This document shows, piece by piece, positions 31,449 to 40,425 of a stretch of 64,000 bases of DNA. Below the pieces are notes generated by a model. It had not been told where the DNA came from. It worked only from the letters and a program-made list of their open reading frames with translations, and did no database searches. Location of the stretch: the NCBI RefSeq assembly GCF_009695745.1, contig NZ_VUNH01000006.1:1-64000 (forward strand). The letters run 5' to 3'. The DNA is from Pyramidobacter porci. Its GTDB lineage: Bacteria; Synergistota; Synergistia; Synergistales; Dethiosulfovibrionaceae. The position numbers and the translations under genes are program-made. Within the stretch, counting starts at the first letter, position 1, and each line of letters opens with the position of its first letter.

Positions 31449-32975
31449 ATGGACCGTCAAGAGAAGAAAAAGCTCCTTGCCAAGTTTGGAAAAATACCGC
31501 TCGACAAGAGAGCCGTCATCTACGCCAGATATTCGACGGATGTTCAAACCCCTGAAAGTATCGAACGCCAGGTTCAGCTCTGCAGCGATTACGCGCAGGA
31601 AAACGGCCTGACGGTTCCCAAGGCTTATTGCGACAAAGCGAAAAGCGGCACTCAGACAACTACCCGCTACAACTATAACCAAATGCTGGAAGACAGCGCC
31701 GAAGGACTGTTCTCGAAGATCATCGTATTCAAACTCGACCGTTTTTCTCGGAATCTAAGAGATTTCTTAAACGATCAGTACACATTAAATGAAAACGGCG
31801 TACAAATTCTATCGACACTGGAAATTTTGCCCGACGGCATATCAGGAAAGCTCGTCAAGTATAGCCTCATAATTGGCGCGGAACTGTACTCGGATTCGGT
31901 AGCGGATCATACGTCCTCGGAAATGTACCGCAATGCCAGGCAGGGCAACTATAACGGCGGAAAAATCCCACTCGGCTACAGAGCAGTAGAGGCTGAAGGC
32001 CGCAAGAAGTATGTCATAGATGACAAGGAGTCCGAGATTGCCGCCTTCATCTTTGAGCAGTATGCCCAGGGAAAATCCTACAGCGACCTTGTGAAACTGC
32101 TTGACCAGCGGGGCTGGAGGACGAAAAACGGCGACCGGTTCAGTACCGGCAGTTTCAACAGCATCTTCAATAACCGTATTTATATCGGCGAGTATGGCTA
32201 CGGCAAAGGCACAAGCAAGGCCGTCGTTACTAAGATACCAGAGCTGCAGATCGTGCCTGACAAGATTTTTGAGAAAGTCCAGAAAAGAATGGCCCAGAAC
32301 AAGGTCCTCGCCGGACGCCGGAGGGCCAAACGCGGATACATCCTCTCAGGATTTGTCAAATGTGGCGTATGCGACAGTAATATGCACCACGAGCCGATCA
32401 GGTCAAAGGGTAAAGCAGCGTATGATTGCTACCGTTGCCCGAATACAAAGAAAAATGACGAGCACGGGGAAAAGCTGTGCGACAATCTCAGAATCAGAAG
32501 GAAGTATCTGGAACGGTATGTCATGGACAAGATCTTCCGTGATCTGTTCGGCAACGCTTCGCTTCAGGACGTGACCGAGAGACTGAATGCGCTCATACTC
32601 GAACAGGCTCAGGACAGTGAACGTGAGCTTGCGGAAAAGGAAAAGCTGCTGAAAAAGAACCAGCAGGCCTTAAAGCGTCTGAAGACACAGAAAGCTGACG
32701 GAAAGCACGGCCTTGACTGGGATGATGAGGTCGAAAAAACTAATGCGAATATCAGGGAGCTCAGGGAGGCAATAAGTAAGCTCGAAAACAAACGCGACAG
32801 CATGACCTGCAAGCCGAACGATGTTATGAGGCTGATTGGACTTATCCGAAGCGCGGAAATCAAGAAACTTCAAGCGCCTGAGATTTACGAGTTTATGGAA
32901 GCCTATCTCGATTCAGTGACAGTCGATAAGGAACATGTGCGAGTCAAGCTGAATCTCAACAAGATCGTGGAGTAG
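31449..32975 (+). CDS. Large serine recombinase, copy A
   Basis: A 508-aa recombinase. Resolvase domain: VIYARYSTD with catalytic Ser29, VQLCSDYAQENGL and IIVFKLDRFSRNLRDF. The recombinase domain follows (GGKIPLGYRAVEAEGRKKYV, FNSIFNNRIYIGEYGYG), then a zinc ribbon (CGVCDSNMHH...CPNTKKNDEHGEKLC) and a coiled coil (about 380-450). Such enzymes integrate and excise elements between short att sites. It starts 4 nt after the 68-aa gene. Confidence 0.92.
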   Translation: MDRQEKKKLLAKFGKIPLDKRAVIYARYSTDVQTPESIERQVQLCSDYAQENGLTVPKAYCDKAKSGTQTTTRYNYNQMLEDSAEGLFSKIIVFKLDRFSRNLRDFLNDQYTLNENGVQILSTLEILPDGISGKLVKYSLIIGAELYSDSVADHTSSEMYRNARQGNYNGGKIPLGYRAVEAEGRKKYVIDDKESEIAAFIFEQYAQGKSYSDLVKLLDQRGWRTKNGDRFSTGSFNSIFNNRIYIGEYGYGKGTSKAVVTKIPELQIVPDKIFEKVQKRMAQNKVLAGRRRAKRGYILSGFVKCGVCDSNMHHEPIRSKGKAAYDCYRCPNTKKNDEHGEKLCDNLRIRRKYLERYVMDKIFRDLFGNASLQDVTERLNALILEQAQDSERELAEKEKLLKKNQQALKRLKTQKADGKHGLDWDDEVEKTNANIRELREAISKLENKRDSMTCKPNDVMRLIGLIRSAEIKKLQAPEIYEFMEAYLDSVTVDKEHVRVKLNLNKIVE

Positions 32976-33041
32976 GGGCGCGTCTGTATCGAGAGGGGCC
33001 TCCTAGGTCTCACAGGGCTCGTTCCTGAGCTGCATACTAAC

Positions 33042-33078
33042 ACAGCCGGATATGTCCGATATGGGCATATCCGGCTGT
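33042..33078 (+). terminator. Terminator-like hairpin after recombinase A
   Basis: ACAGCCGGATATG pairs perfectly with CATATCCGGCTGT (13 bp). The T-run is weak. Confidence 0.6.
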
Positions 33079-33579
33079 CGTGTATGAAAGAGTGATACGG
33101 GGGACACCTTGTGATATGAGCGCAGAGTGAACGTAATGAGTGCAGGTATTTCTATCTTGAGATCAATATATATTCAAAAATAATCAATTACAACCCGATT
33201 TTCGCCCTGCGGTCGAAAATCAGGACCCGCTTGACGCTGTTAGATTATGGCGGGCGTAACAGGAAGCATGGGGAAGAAGATGTTGGTGATAAATTATCCT
33301 CCCAGTACACCCAGTACTGATTTGTGAGTAAGCCGAATCACATAGCTAGAATACACACATTAGAATATAGCGGCGAATGTGTTTTTAGTGTATTTAGTAA
33401 GTGTGGGAATATAACTAAAGAGTTTTTGTCTAGAAAATGAGGTGGCATAATAATATGAGAAAAGAATATCAGGGGAAGTGAAAATATATTGGGTGACTGT
33501 ATGTAATGAGAGCATAAGTCAATGCCAGAGGCATAATTGTTGAAACTGAAAGATTTATAGAAGTGAGGGCGGGAAGGCA
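33079..33579. other. Gap at the left edge of the low-GC cassette
   Basis: No gene was seen. It contains the hairpin repeat at 33194-33224 and then AT-rich DNA up to the methyltransferase. An 80-codon minus-strand frame in it has no ribosome site and is rejected. Confidence 0.5.
33194..33224. repeat. Left flanking hairpin repeat of the defence cassette
   Basis: GATTTTC...GAAAATC hairpin with conserved loop bases CCC and CGGT. It is 26/31 identical to 40470-40500 on the other side of the low-GC cassette. Confidence 0.65.
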
Positions 33580-35196
33580 ATGAGGGTGGCTGATTTTTTC
33601 TGCGGTGGGGGAGGTTTTTCAGAAGGCTTCCGCCAAGCGGGATTTGAAATCGTATTTGCCGTCGACAAATGGGAGCCGGCAGTCAAAACATATAGAGGTA
33701 ATAAGCCGGGAGTAAATGTGATTCAGGATGATGTTATCCGTATCGCCAATCTTCCGGATGAAGAATTTGAAGCATTGGTGCCAGATTCTGAAGTCATCAT
33801 TGGTTCACCCCCATGTCAGTCCTTTTCGCACTCGAACAAGTCAGGAACTGCGGACAAGTCGATTGGCATCCAGTTGATTGAAGCATACCTGAAAATTGTC
33901 GCTCGAAAGAAGTTTAAACAAGGATCATGCTTAAAATACTGGGTGTTGGAGAATGTTCCGGCAGTCAAGGATTACATCAAAGAGGAATACACTGCTGCAG
34001 ACTTTGAACTAGACGGTGATTTCGTTTTACGGCCTCATGATGGGGCATCAGGAAAATACAATGCGAAATACTACGGTGCTCCAACAAATAGGGAGCGTTA
34101 TCTATGTGGGGAGTTCCCTGAACCAATAAAAACGAAAAGTAATCAAGACGTAACGACTTTGCGGCAAGTCCTTGATTCACTAGGTGACCCATTGAGGATG
34201 GATGATGCCCCAATAACAGACATCAATTATCCGAACCTTACTTTGGAATCAAATCAAGTTACCGACCAGCATTACATTTATGAACTGGCAGAGTTTGAGT
34301 ACAAAACTGCAAAGCGTCTGAAACAAGACAAAGGCTATATGGGAAAGATGTCTTTCCCAGAAAACCTTGATAAACCTGCGCGAACCGTCATGGCGACTAT
34401 GACTGCAAGTGCTAGAGAAGCCATGATCTTGGGATATGGTGTTGGGCGATATCGATTGCCAACAGTCAGAGAAACGGCATGTATGATGAGCTTCCCAATA
34501 GATTTTTGGTTCTATGGGGAATCAAAGGGCGTTAAGCACACCCTTGTCGGAAATGCTGTTCCGCCAAAACTCTCATATGCAGTCGCAGTAGCAATTGCAG
34601 CAGCAGAAAATGAGCCTGTTCCCAAAGAGTACATCCCGATCCAGCACGAACAGAATAATGAACAGCTTCAATTTTTTAATTTGAACGGTGCCAAATTTGA
34701 AATCCGGAAAGAACAACCCAAAAAGAAAACGGCAAAATTCAAATATCATATTCCATACTTGATTTATTCAGCATACCGGGTCGAATTAACAAATTACCAT
34801 TCGAGCTTTGAGTCTGGTGCGTTTAAGTGGAATTCAGAAATTCACTATAGTCAAGGAAAAGATAAAGCGAAAGTACTAACGCCCCGTATAACAAAAAGAG
34901 ATATTCCAAGTGTACTCTTTGTAAAAATCGAGTCATTTATTCATGAAATATCTCGCAGTTTGCCAACAACAAATCGAAGATTTCAGAAGCTATATTGCAT
35001 GACAACAGAGGATCGAAAAGCCGCAGAGAGACTTGGCCCATATGAACTGCTAGAGAGTATCAGGCAATTCATAGATGACACTATTCCAAAAGAGGACCAG
35101 AGCAAGGAAGTTGAAGTGATCCACGGTACTAATCTGCCGTTTGCCATCCTGGTTGGATACTACACCATGTCAAGGATAGTAAACAAAATGCAGTAG
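33580..35196 (+). CDS. DNA (cytosine-5-)-methyltransferase
   Basis: A 538-aa C5 methyltransferase. Motif I ADFFCGGGGFSEGFRQAG is at 4-21, motif IV GSPPCQSFSHSN (catalytic Cys near 79), motif VI WVLENVPAV near 125, motif VIII region APTNRERYLCGEF and the C-terminal motif X VGNAVPPKLSYAVA near 330. About 170 extra residues after motif X have no recognised domain and may be fused for contact with partner proteins. First gene of a low-GC operon with a ParB-like protein, a helicase, DUF3883 and Vsr. The target sequence is unknown. Confidence 0.9.
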   Translation: MRVADFFCGGGGFSEGFRQAGFEIVFAVDKWEPAVKTYRGNKPGVNVIQDDVIRIANLPDEEFEALVPDSEVIIGSPPCQSFSHSNKSGTADKSIGIQLIEAYLKIVARKKFKQGSCLKYWVLENVPAVKDYIKEEYTAADFELDGDFVLRPHDGASGKYNAKYYGAPTNRERYLCGEFPEPIKTKSNQDVTTLRQVLDSLGDPLRMDDAPITDINYPNLTLESNQVTDQHYIYELAEFEYKTAKRLKQDKGYMGKMSFPENLDKPARTVMATMTASAREAMILGYGVGRYRLPTVRETACMMSFPIDFWFYGESKGVKHTLVGNAVPPKLSYAVAVAIAAAENEPVPKEYIPIQHEQNNEQLQFFNLNGAKFEIRKEQPKKKTAKFKYHIPYLIYSAYRVELTNYHSSFESGAFKWNSEIHYSQGKDKAKVLTPRITKRDIPSVLFVKIESFIHEISRSLPTTNRRFQKLYCMTTEDRKAAERLGPYELLESIRQFIDDTIPKEDQSKEVEVIHGTNLPFAILVGYYTMSRIVNKMQ

Positions 35197-35254
35197 CAGA
35201 AAAACGAAATGAACGATTTGCAGTCGACAATAGTCCAGGAAAGGAATGAAAACA

Positions 35255-36568
35255 ATGCCTGTAATTAACAGAGATTTCCCGCTTTCTGCTGAGGCAAGAA
35301 AGGCGCATCTCAAAGCGATATTGGAAGATAGTAAACCTATCAGTTCAGTTAAAGTCCCTGGCCATGGTTCTCAAAACGTATATAGAATACCACTTCAGTT
35401 TTTGTCATATAACCCATATAACACTCGGTTTTTGTCACAGGCGAAAACGTGGCAGAAACGGCTTGGCCGTCGACTTAGCAACGAAAATCCTCGGGATGTG
35501 GAGAAAATAGAGGAGTTCTTATGGTCATATAAAAAAGACAAGAATGAAAACACGATCAATTCACTGATCAAGGAAGGACAGCTTCAACCAGGAGTTGTAA
35601 CCATTGATGGCTTGATTCTTGCGGGTAACCGTAGATTTAGATTGCTGAATGAAATCGATAGGAATCCGGATAAGTACAATACACAGCATGCAAATATCGA
35701 AGGGTTAAAGTGCTTTGAGGCGGCAATACTTGGCACAGTACTTACGGAAAAAGAGATTGTTAGATATGAGTCGTTTTACCAATACGGGGCAGAAGATAAA
35801 GTCGATTACGACCCTATTCAAAAGTATATTGCTGCACATGACCAGAAAGACTATGGATTTGAATTGAGCGAGATAGCTGCTAATTTCGCTGCATTAACAA
35901 ACGGTGATATAAAAATCGTTCAAAGATGGTTAGATGTTTATGCATTGATGGCGGAGTACTTGGAATATATTGGTGAGCCAGAAATCTATACTGCATTATT
36001 TGGGAATGAGGAGTCTTTCCTAAACTTACTAGACACAAAAAAGAGTCTGGAACGAGGAAGGACAAAGAATGAAAGTTGGGACTATGACGATATGGATATT
36101 GCCGATTTACAGCTGAGGTATTTTGACTATATCCGGGTGGGAAAGAGTACTCATGATTTTAGAATTTTCAAAAAAATATTCTTGAACAAGAGTAGGTGGA
36201 AAGATTTCAACAAAAGCGTCGATGAAACTGTTGGGAAAGCATCGGAAGAAATATTTAGTATTGATGAATACCGCAGCAAGTATCCTGATGAAACCGAAGA
36301 TACTATTTCGGAGATACGAAATAATGATTTTCGTGAAAAAGCCGAAAAGCCGTTGAATCAGCTTTATGGCACTGAAAACGCGTATTTAGTGAGCAAAGCA
36401 GACGAAGAAACGCCATATAAAACTGCACAACAGGCTTATCAGAAACTCGAAAAACTTTCAACTTTTCTAGATCTTGGTTTAGACAGGATATCTGATCTTG
36501 ATAAATTGTTAGATAAGGTCAGAGAAATCCAGAAGTTGGTTGGAAAAATCAAAATGAAAATTGATTAG
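35255..36568 (+). CDS. ParB/Srx-like domain protein of the defence cassette
   Basis: A 437-aa soluble protein. Residues about 50-140 show a ParB/sulfiredoxin-type fold signature: YRIPLQFLSYNPYNTRF, then GQLQPGVVTIDGLILAGNRR with the GNRR element typical of ParB-like nucleotide-binding or nuclease proteins. The rest is helical and charged. Start ATG 35255 is preferred over 35246 because AAAGGA stands 9 nt upstream. ParB-like proteins in modification loci bind CTP/ATP or DNA; its exact role is unknown. Confidence 0.7.
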   Translation: MPVINRDFPLSAEARKAHLKAILEDSKPISSVKVPGHGSQNVYRIPLQFLSYNPYNTRFLSQAKTWQKRLGRRLSNENPRDVEKIEEFLWSYKKDKNENTINSLIKEGQLQPGVVTIDGLILAGNRRFRLLNEIDRNPDKYNTQHANIEGLKCFEAAILGTVLTEKEIVRYESFYQYGAEDKVDYDPIQKYIAAHDQKDYGFELSEIAANFAALTNGDIKIVQRWLDVYALMAEYLEYIGEPEIYTALFGNEESFLNLLDTKKSLERGRTKNESWDYDDMDIADLQLRYFDYIRVGKSTHDFRIFKKIFLNKSRWKDFNKSVDETVGKASEEIFSIDEYRSKYPDETEDTISEIRNNDFREKAEKPLNQLYGTENAYLVSKADEETPYKTAQQAYQKLEKLSTFLDLGLDRISDLDKLLDKVREIQKLVGKIKMKID

Positions 36569-36577
36569 GGACATGAG

Positions 36578-38521
36578 ATGAGAATAAAAATCGGTATTCT
36601 TGGAGATAACGAATCGTTTGTAATAACCCCTATTGATTTTAACGTGACGGATATAAGAGGGATTAAAGTCTATTTGAAGAATTTGAACGGTGGGCATGTG
36701 GATAATGACAAAATAATCATTCCCATCGTCAATGTCGATGTCCTAGACCTATATCATAAGACCGTTGAATTGTTTGAAGGAAGGTTTAAATGTCATATTG
36801 AGAAAGATGCCGATGCTGGTTCATTGCTAGGCAATGCAGTAAACGAGGAAGAACGATTCCGGGCTTTTTCAGCTAAAGCATATGCTATTAGGAATAATAA
36901 TATTGATAGCAGCGAATTGACTGCTTTTTTGGACTGTGTTAAACAGGATAGCTTTATTCGAACCCTGAAGCCGTTTCAAATCTTATCTGCGTATCATCTT
37001 GCGTTTTCTCACAACGCTTGCAATTTCTCAGTCCCTGGTGCGGGAAAAACATCCACAGTATTAGCGGCTTATGCTTATTTAGCTAGCTGCAATGAAATCG
37101 AAAAACTATTGGTAGTTGGACCACTTGCTTCATTTTTAGCATGGAAAAAAGAGTATTTCTACTGTTTCGGAACCGCCCCAAAAGTGCTTGAAATCATGGG
37201 GAATACCCCTGACAAGCGTATTGAAAAAGAACTAATGCGTTCAAGCATTGATTTAGATCTGATTCTGGTTAGCTATGGGAGTGTTAGCCGTCAACTTGAT
37301 AAATTATTGTTCTTCCTCAGAAACAACAGGACCATGGTAGTTCTCGATGAAGCCCATAGAATAAAAAACGTCGAAGACGGGGTTCAGAGCAATGCAACAC
37401 TTCAGCTATCTCCTTTTGCGAGGTCAAGAGCGGTTTTGACGGGGACTCCTGCACCGAACAGTTATGTTGATTTGTTTAACCTCTATAAGTTCATCTGGCC
37501 ATCACATAATATAATCGGGTTTTCAGTTCCTCAACTTGCAAACATGAGCAAGCGTGAAGGCGATCCTAGGATTAGTGAATTGATTTCTAGGATTTCTCCT
37601 TTCTATATTCGAATTAGGAAAAGCGACTTGGGGCTACCTGAACCGTGGTTTCTTCCCCCAAAGAGTGTTCAAATGTCTCCTATTCAAGATAGGATTTACG
37701 ATGCTATTTCCAGAATGGCTGTTGGAAGACTAGAAGATGGAGTATCGTCTCCCACAAATAGACTATCGGCGATCATTAGGTTGAGACAAGCTGCTTCGAA
37801 CCCAGCTTTACTAAATCGCGGGCTTGATGATTATTATGATGGATTAGATGAATCTGTTCCAAGAGTGGCACTTGATAGTAATCTCAATGTAAGTGATGAG
37901 ATCATGGATCTTATAAGGACTTACAAAGAGACAGAAATCCCCAGCAAATTCATTGAGGCCGGAGAACTGGCTAAGAGAGTTATAGCAGAAGGCGGCAAGC
38001 TAGTGATTTGGTGTGAGTTTGTTGGCACGTGTGATGACCTAAGCGATTACCTAAGTAAGTCTGGCGTCGAGAATAGGATCCTTTATGGAAAAACTGATTA
38101 CCTAGACCGCGAAAGAATAATAAATGAATTTACTGACAAAGAGAAGCCGTCCGCCTTCAATGTCGTTATAGCAAATCCTCACGCAGTTGGTGAATCGATT
38201 TCACTCCATGTAACTTGTCACAATGCTTTATATCTTGAGCAGAGCTTCAACGCTGGAACCTATATGCAGTCAAAGGATAGAATTCATCGTGTTGGCTTAC
38301 TGCAGAGTGATATAACACGGTATTATTACATTCATTCTGCAAATACTATCGATGGTGTTGTGTTTGAACGTGTCAACACAAAAGAGAAAAGAATGCTTGA
38401 GCTAATCGAGAGTCAGGATATACCGCTGATTGCGAATAATCAAGACTTCCTTGAAGACAATGAAGACGATATCAAGGCAATTATACGAGGGTATTATGAG
38501 TACCGATCTAAACATATTTGA
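36578..38521 (+). CDS. SNF2-family helicase/translocase
   Basis: A 647-aa superfamily 2 ATPase. Motif I SVPGAGKTSTVLAAYAYL is near 150, motif Ia LLVVGPLASFLAWKKE, motif II VLDEAHRIKN near 257, motif III RAVLTGTPAPNSYVDLF near 285, motif V ANPHAVGESISLH and motif VI YMQSKDRIHRVGLLQ near 565. This is the Snf2 pattern of double-stranded DNA translocases found in restriction and phage-defence loci. About 145 N-terminal residues have no recognised domain. It overlaps the next gene by 26 nt. Confidence 0.88.
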   Translation: MRIKIGILGDNESFVITPIDFNVTDIRGIKVYLKNLNGGHVDNDKIIIPIVNVDVLDLYHKTVELFEGRFKCHIEKDADAGSLLGNAVNEEERFRAFSAKAYAIRNNNIDSSELTAFLDCVKQDSFIRTLKPFQILSAYHLAFSHNACNFSVPGAGKTSTVLAAYAYLASCNEIEKLLVVGPLASFLAWKKEYFYCFGTAPKVLEIMGNTPDKRIEKELMRSSIDLDLILVSYGSVSRQLDKLLFFLRNNRTMVVLDEAHRIKNVEDGVQSNATLQLSPFARSRAVLTGTPAPNSYVDLFNLYKFIWPSHNIIGFSVPQLANMSKREGDPRISELISRISPFYIRIRKSDLGLPEPWFLPPKSVQMSPIQDRIYDAISRMAVGRLEDGVSSPTNRLSAIIRLRQAASNPALLNRGLDDYYDGLDESVPRVALDSNLNVSDEIMDLIRTYKETEIPSKFIEAGELAKRVIAEGGKLVIWCEFVGTCDDLSDYLSKSGVENRILYGKTDYLDRERIINEFTDKEKPSAFNVVIANPHAVGESISLHVTCHNALYLEQSFNAGTYMQSKDRIHRVGLLQSDITRYYYIHSANTIDGVVFERVNTKEKRMLELIESQDIPLIANNQDFLEDNEDDIKAIIRGYYEYRSKHI

Positions 38522-39395
38522 TTGTCTGCTAGATCCTTCAGAAATGTTCACCTTTTTTCAAAAAATCGGAACAGTTTTGAAGAATGATCGAGATATTGCT
38601 TCTGAACAGGTACGCGGACAGGCATTACACAACACATTATTGCTGCTGCAGAATACTGCAATGATTCAGCGGCATGATGATGAGTATATAAAGCTCTCAG
38701 ATTGCCAAACGTATGAATCTTTTTATTCTGCTCTGATGGCGAGCCTAAAGGATACATATGCCAATGAAGTCGCTACGATCATAAACTGTGATAAACACTA
38801 TGATGAAGCAAAGAACCAGTTTTTCATTTATGTAAATGACATTCCCCTGAGATATATGGGGCTAGCAATGCTGTTAGAACAGTCAGGCGAATTTGAAAGA
38901 ATCAGGAATAGAGAATACTTCATCGGAATCGATAACTACCGGAAGGTAATAAAGAAAAAGCCGTTAGTCACAATTGAAGAGTTGCAAAAAAAGCTTCGTC
39001 GTGACATTGAGTATGGAGAGCAAGCGGAACAGTTTGCATGGAAGTATGAGGTAACCAGGCTAAGGCAAGCAGGAATCAACAAGGAACCATTAAGTATTTC
39101 TAGTGTTGATGTTATGGCTGGTTATGATATGATTTCTTATGAAAGCAAATCATCCAATGGTTATGACAGATTTATTGAAGTGAAAGCGATTTCACATTCC
39201 GGTTTTTATTGGTCAAGAAATGAATATGAGACCGCAAAACTCAAAGCTGAACAGTATTATTTGTATCTTGTGGATTTGAAAAGAATCAGCGATTCTGGAT
39301 ATACGCCAGAAATAATACAGAACCCAGCAATAATTATAATGGAAAATGGTGGATGGTTTGTAGAAGCAGAATCGTATCACATCAAGCAAGTGTGA
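38496..39395 (+). CDS. DUF3883 domain protein (PD-(D/E)XK-like)
   Basis: A 299-aa protein starting MSTDLNIFDCLLD at ATG 38496 (GAGG upstream). The C-terminal third is DUF3883: GYDMISYESKSSNGYDRFIEVKA near 208-230, with the D...E-x-K pattern of PD-(D/E)XK nucleases, then FYWSRNEYETAKLKAEQYYL. It is a likely DNA-cleaving effector, or a DNA-end binder if the site is degenerate. It overlaps the helicase gene, so the two are probably made in fixed ratio. Confidence 0.75.
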   Translation: MSTDLNIFDCLLDPSEMFTFFQKIGTVLKNDRDIASEQVRGQALHNTLLLLQNTAMIQRHDDEYIKLSDCQTYESFYSALMASLKDTYANEVATIINCDKHYDEAKNQFFIYVNDIPLRYMGLAMLLEQSGEFERIRNREYFIGIDNYRKVIKKKPLVTIEELQKKLRRDIEYGEQAEQFAWKYEVTRLRQAGINKEPLSISSVDVMAGYDMISYESKSSNGYDRFIEVKAISHSGFYWSRNEYETAKLKAEQYYLYLVDLKRISDSGYTPEIIQNPAIIIMENGGWFVEAESYHIKQV

Positions 39396-39415
39396 TTTGT
39401 ATAGGAGGCTCTCCT

Positions 39416-39835
39416 ATGAAACACCGGAAGCTATCAACGACACCAGAAATTTCTAAGCGTATGTCAAATGTCCATCTGAAGGAGAGCAAGGCAGAAATCA
39501 CGCTGGCTAAGGAACTCTGGAAAAGAGGATTTCGATATCGTAAGAATTATAGAAAACTTCCTGGTTCTCCAGACATCGCCATCCTTAAACACAATATCGC
39601 AGTCTTTGTTGACGGGGAATTCTGGCATGGAAAAGACTGGGAAGACAAAAAGAATCGATTAAAAAACAATAGGTTATACTGGATAGAGAAAATTGAAGAA
39701 AATATGGCAAGAGATAGAAAAAACGATGTCTTGCTTATGGGAAAGGGGTGGCTCCCTATCCATTTTTGGGAAATGGAAGTCATTACAGATTTATCTTCTT
39801 GCATTGATATAATTGTTAATTTAGTAAGTGAGTAG
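39416..39835 (+). CDS. vsr: Very short patch repair (Vsr) endonuclease
   Basis: A 139-aa Vsr protein: MSNVHLKESKAEITLAKELW, RYRKNYRKLPGSPDIAIL (catalytic Asp in PD) and VDGEFWHGKDW, with the IPVHFWE-like PIHFWEME end. Vsr nicks T:G mismatches that arise when 5-methylcytosine is deaminated, so it is the normal companion of a C5 methyltransferase and protects the host genome from mutation. A close relative can serve as a restriction nuclease. ATG 39416 follows AGGAGG. Confidence 0.9.
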   Translation: MKHRKLSTTPEISKRMSNVHLKESKAEITLAKELWKRGFRYRKNYRKLPGSPDIAILKHNIAVFVDGEFWHGKDWEDKKNRLKNNRLYWIEKIEENMARDRKNDVLLMGKGWLPIHFWEMEVITDLSSCIDIIVNLVSE

Positions 39836-39905
39836 ATTTGTCATAATGAATATGTCAGTTATGGTAAGTCTTCGATGTGGTAATTAAAGTACGAGGAGGG
39901 GTAGG

Positions 39906-40229
39906 ATGAATATCCCAAAGTTGAATAAAAGCGAAAGGGATCGAGAGTATAATCTTTACAATACGGTCCAGCGCGAGGCTGTTGTTAAAGCATTTCTGTT
40001 TGAAGGTATGCATCATAGACAGATAGATTCTAAGATCTTAGGGCTTGACAGCGATTATACTCACGGGTTCCAGTCGATGGGGATCCTACATTATCTGGGG
40101 CTGGACAGGCATTTTAAAGGTCTTTTCAGAGATATGTCAGTTAGCGATGCAATCAATGAGTTAAAATCGACCAAAGACTCGTCTTATTTCGATTTGATAA
40201 CGATTTTAGAGGGGCATGTCATTCGCTAA
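39906..40229 (+). CDS. 107-aa orphan protein of the defence cassette
   Basis: A soluble 107-aa protein with QREAVVKAFLFEGMHHRQID, LGLDSDYTHGFQSMGILHYL and HFKGLFRDMSVSDAINEL. The pattern suggests a helical DNA-binding domain but no family was recognised. ATG 39906 has a strong ACGAGGAGG site. It is 70 bp after vsr and shares its low GC. Confidence 0.6.
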   Translation: MNIPKLNKSERDREYNLYNTVQREAVVKAFLFEGMHHRQIDSKILGLDSDYTHGFQSMGILHYLGLDRHFKGLFRDMSVSDAINELKSTKDSSYFDLITILEGHVIR

Positions 40230-40258
40230 TATTTATTATGGAACGATTATTGAATTTA

Positions 40259-40329
40259 ACCTCCCAAGCCACCCTAAATAGTCGATTCTATACAGAGATT
40301 TAGCTAGGGTAGCTAGGGTGACCTTTTTG
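40259..40329 (+). terminator. Long terminator hairpin at the cassette end
   Basis: The left arm from ACCTCCCAAGCCACCCTAAAT can pair with ATTTAGCTAGGGT...GGGTGACC, and five T follow. The right arm and tail (GGGTGACCTTTTTGT) are identical to those of the hairpin at 25611-25679. Confidence 0.6.
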
Positions 40330-40425
40330 TATTTGATGATAAGCTGATGACAGGCTCAGACTAGACTCTATAGGTATCATACCTATCAACTAATAATAAA
40401 AATAAATATTCAAATTGTTTGGTAT

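Noticed and set aside
33338-33580. 80-codon minus-strand frame before the methyltransferase
   Set aside because: No ribosome site, AT-rich random-looking protein, and not matched by any family.
33580-40229. DISARM or BREX identity for the defence cassette
   Set aside because: A SNF2 helicase and C5 methyltransferase recall DISARM class 2, but no DUF1998 or PLD gene is present; no pglZ, brxL or Lon-like gene for BREX.
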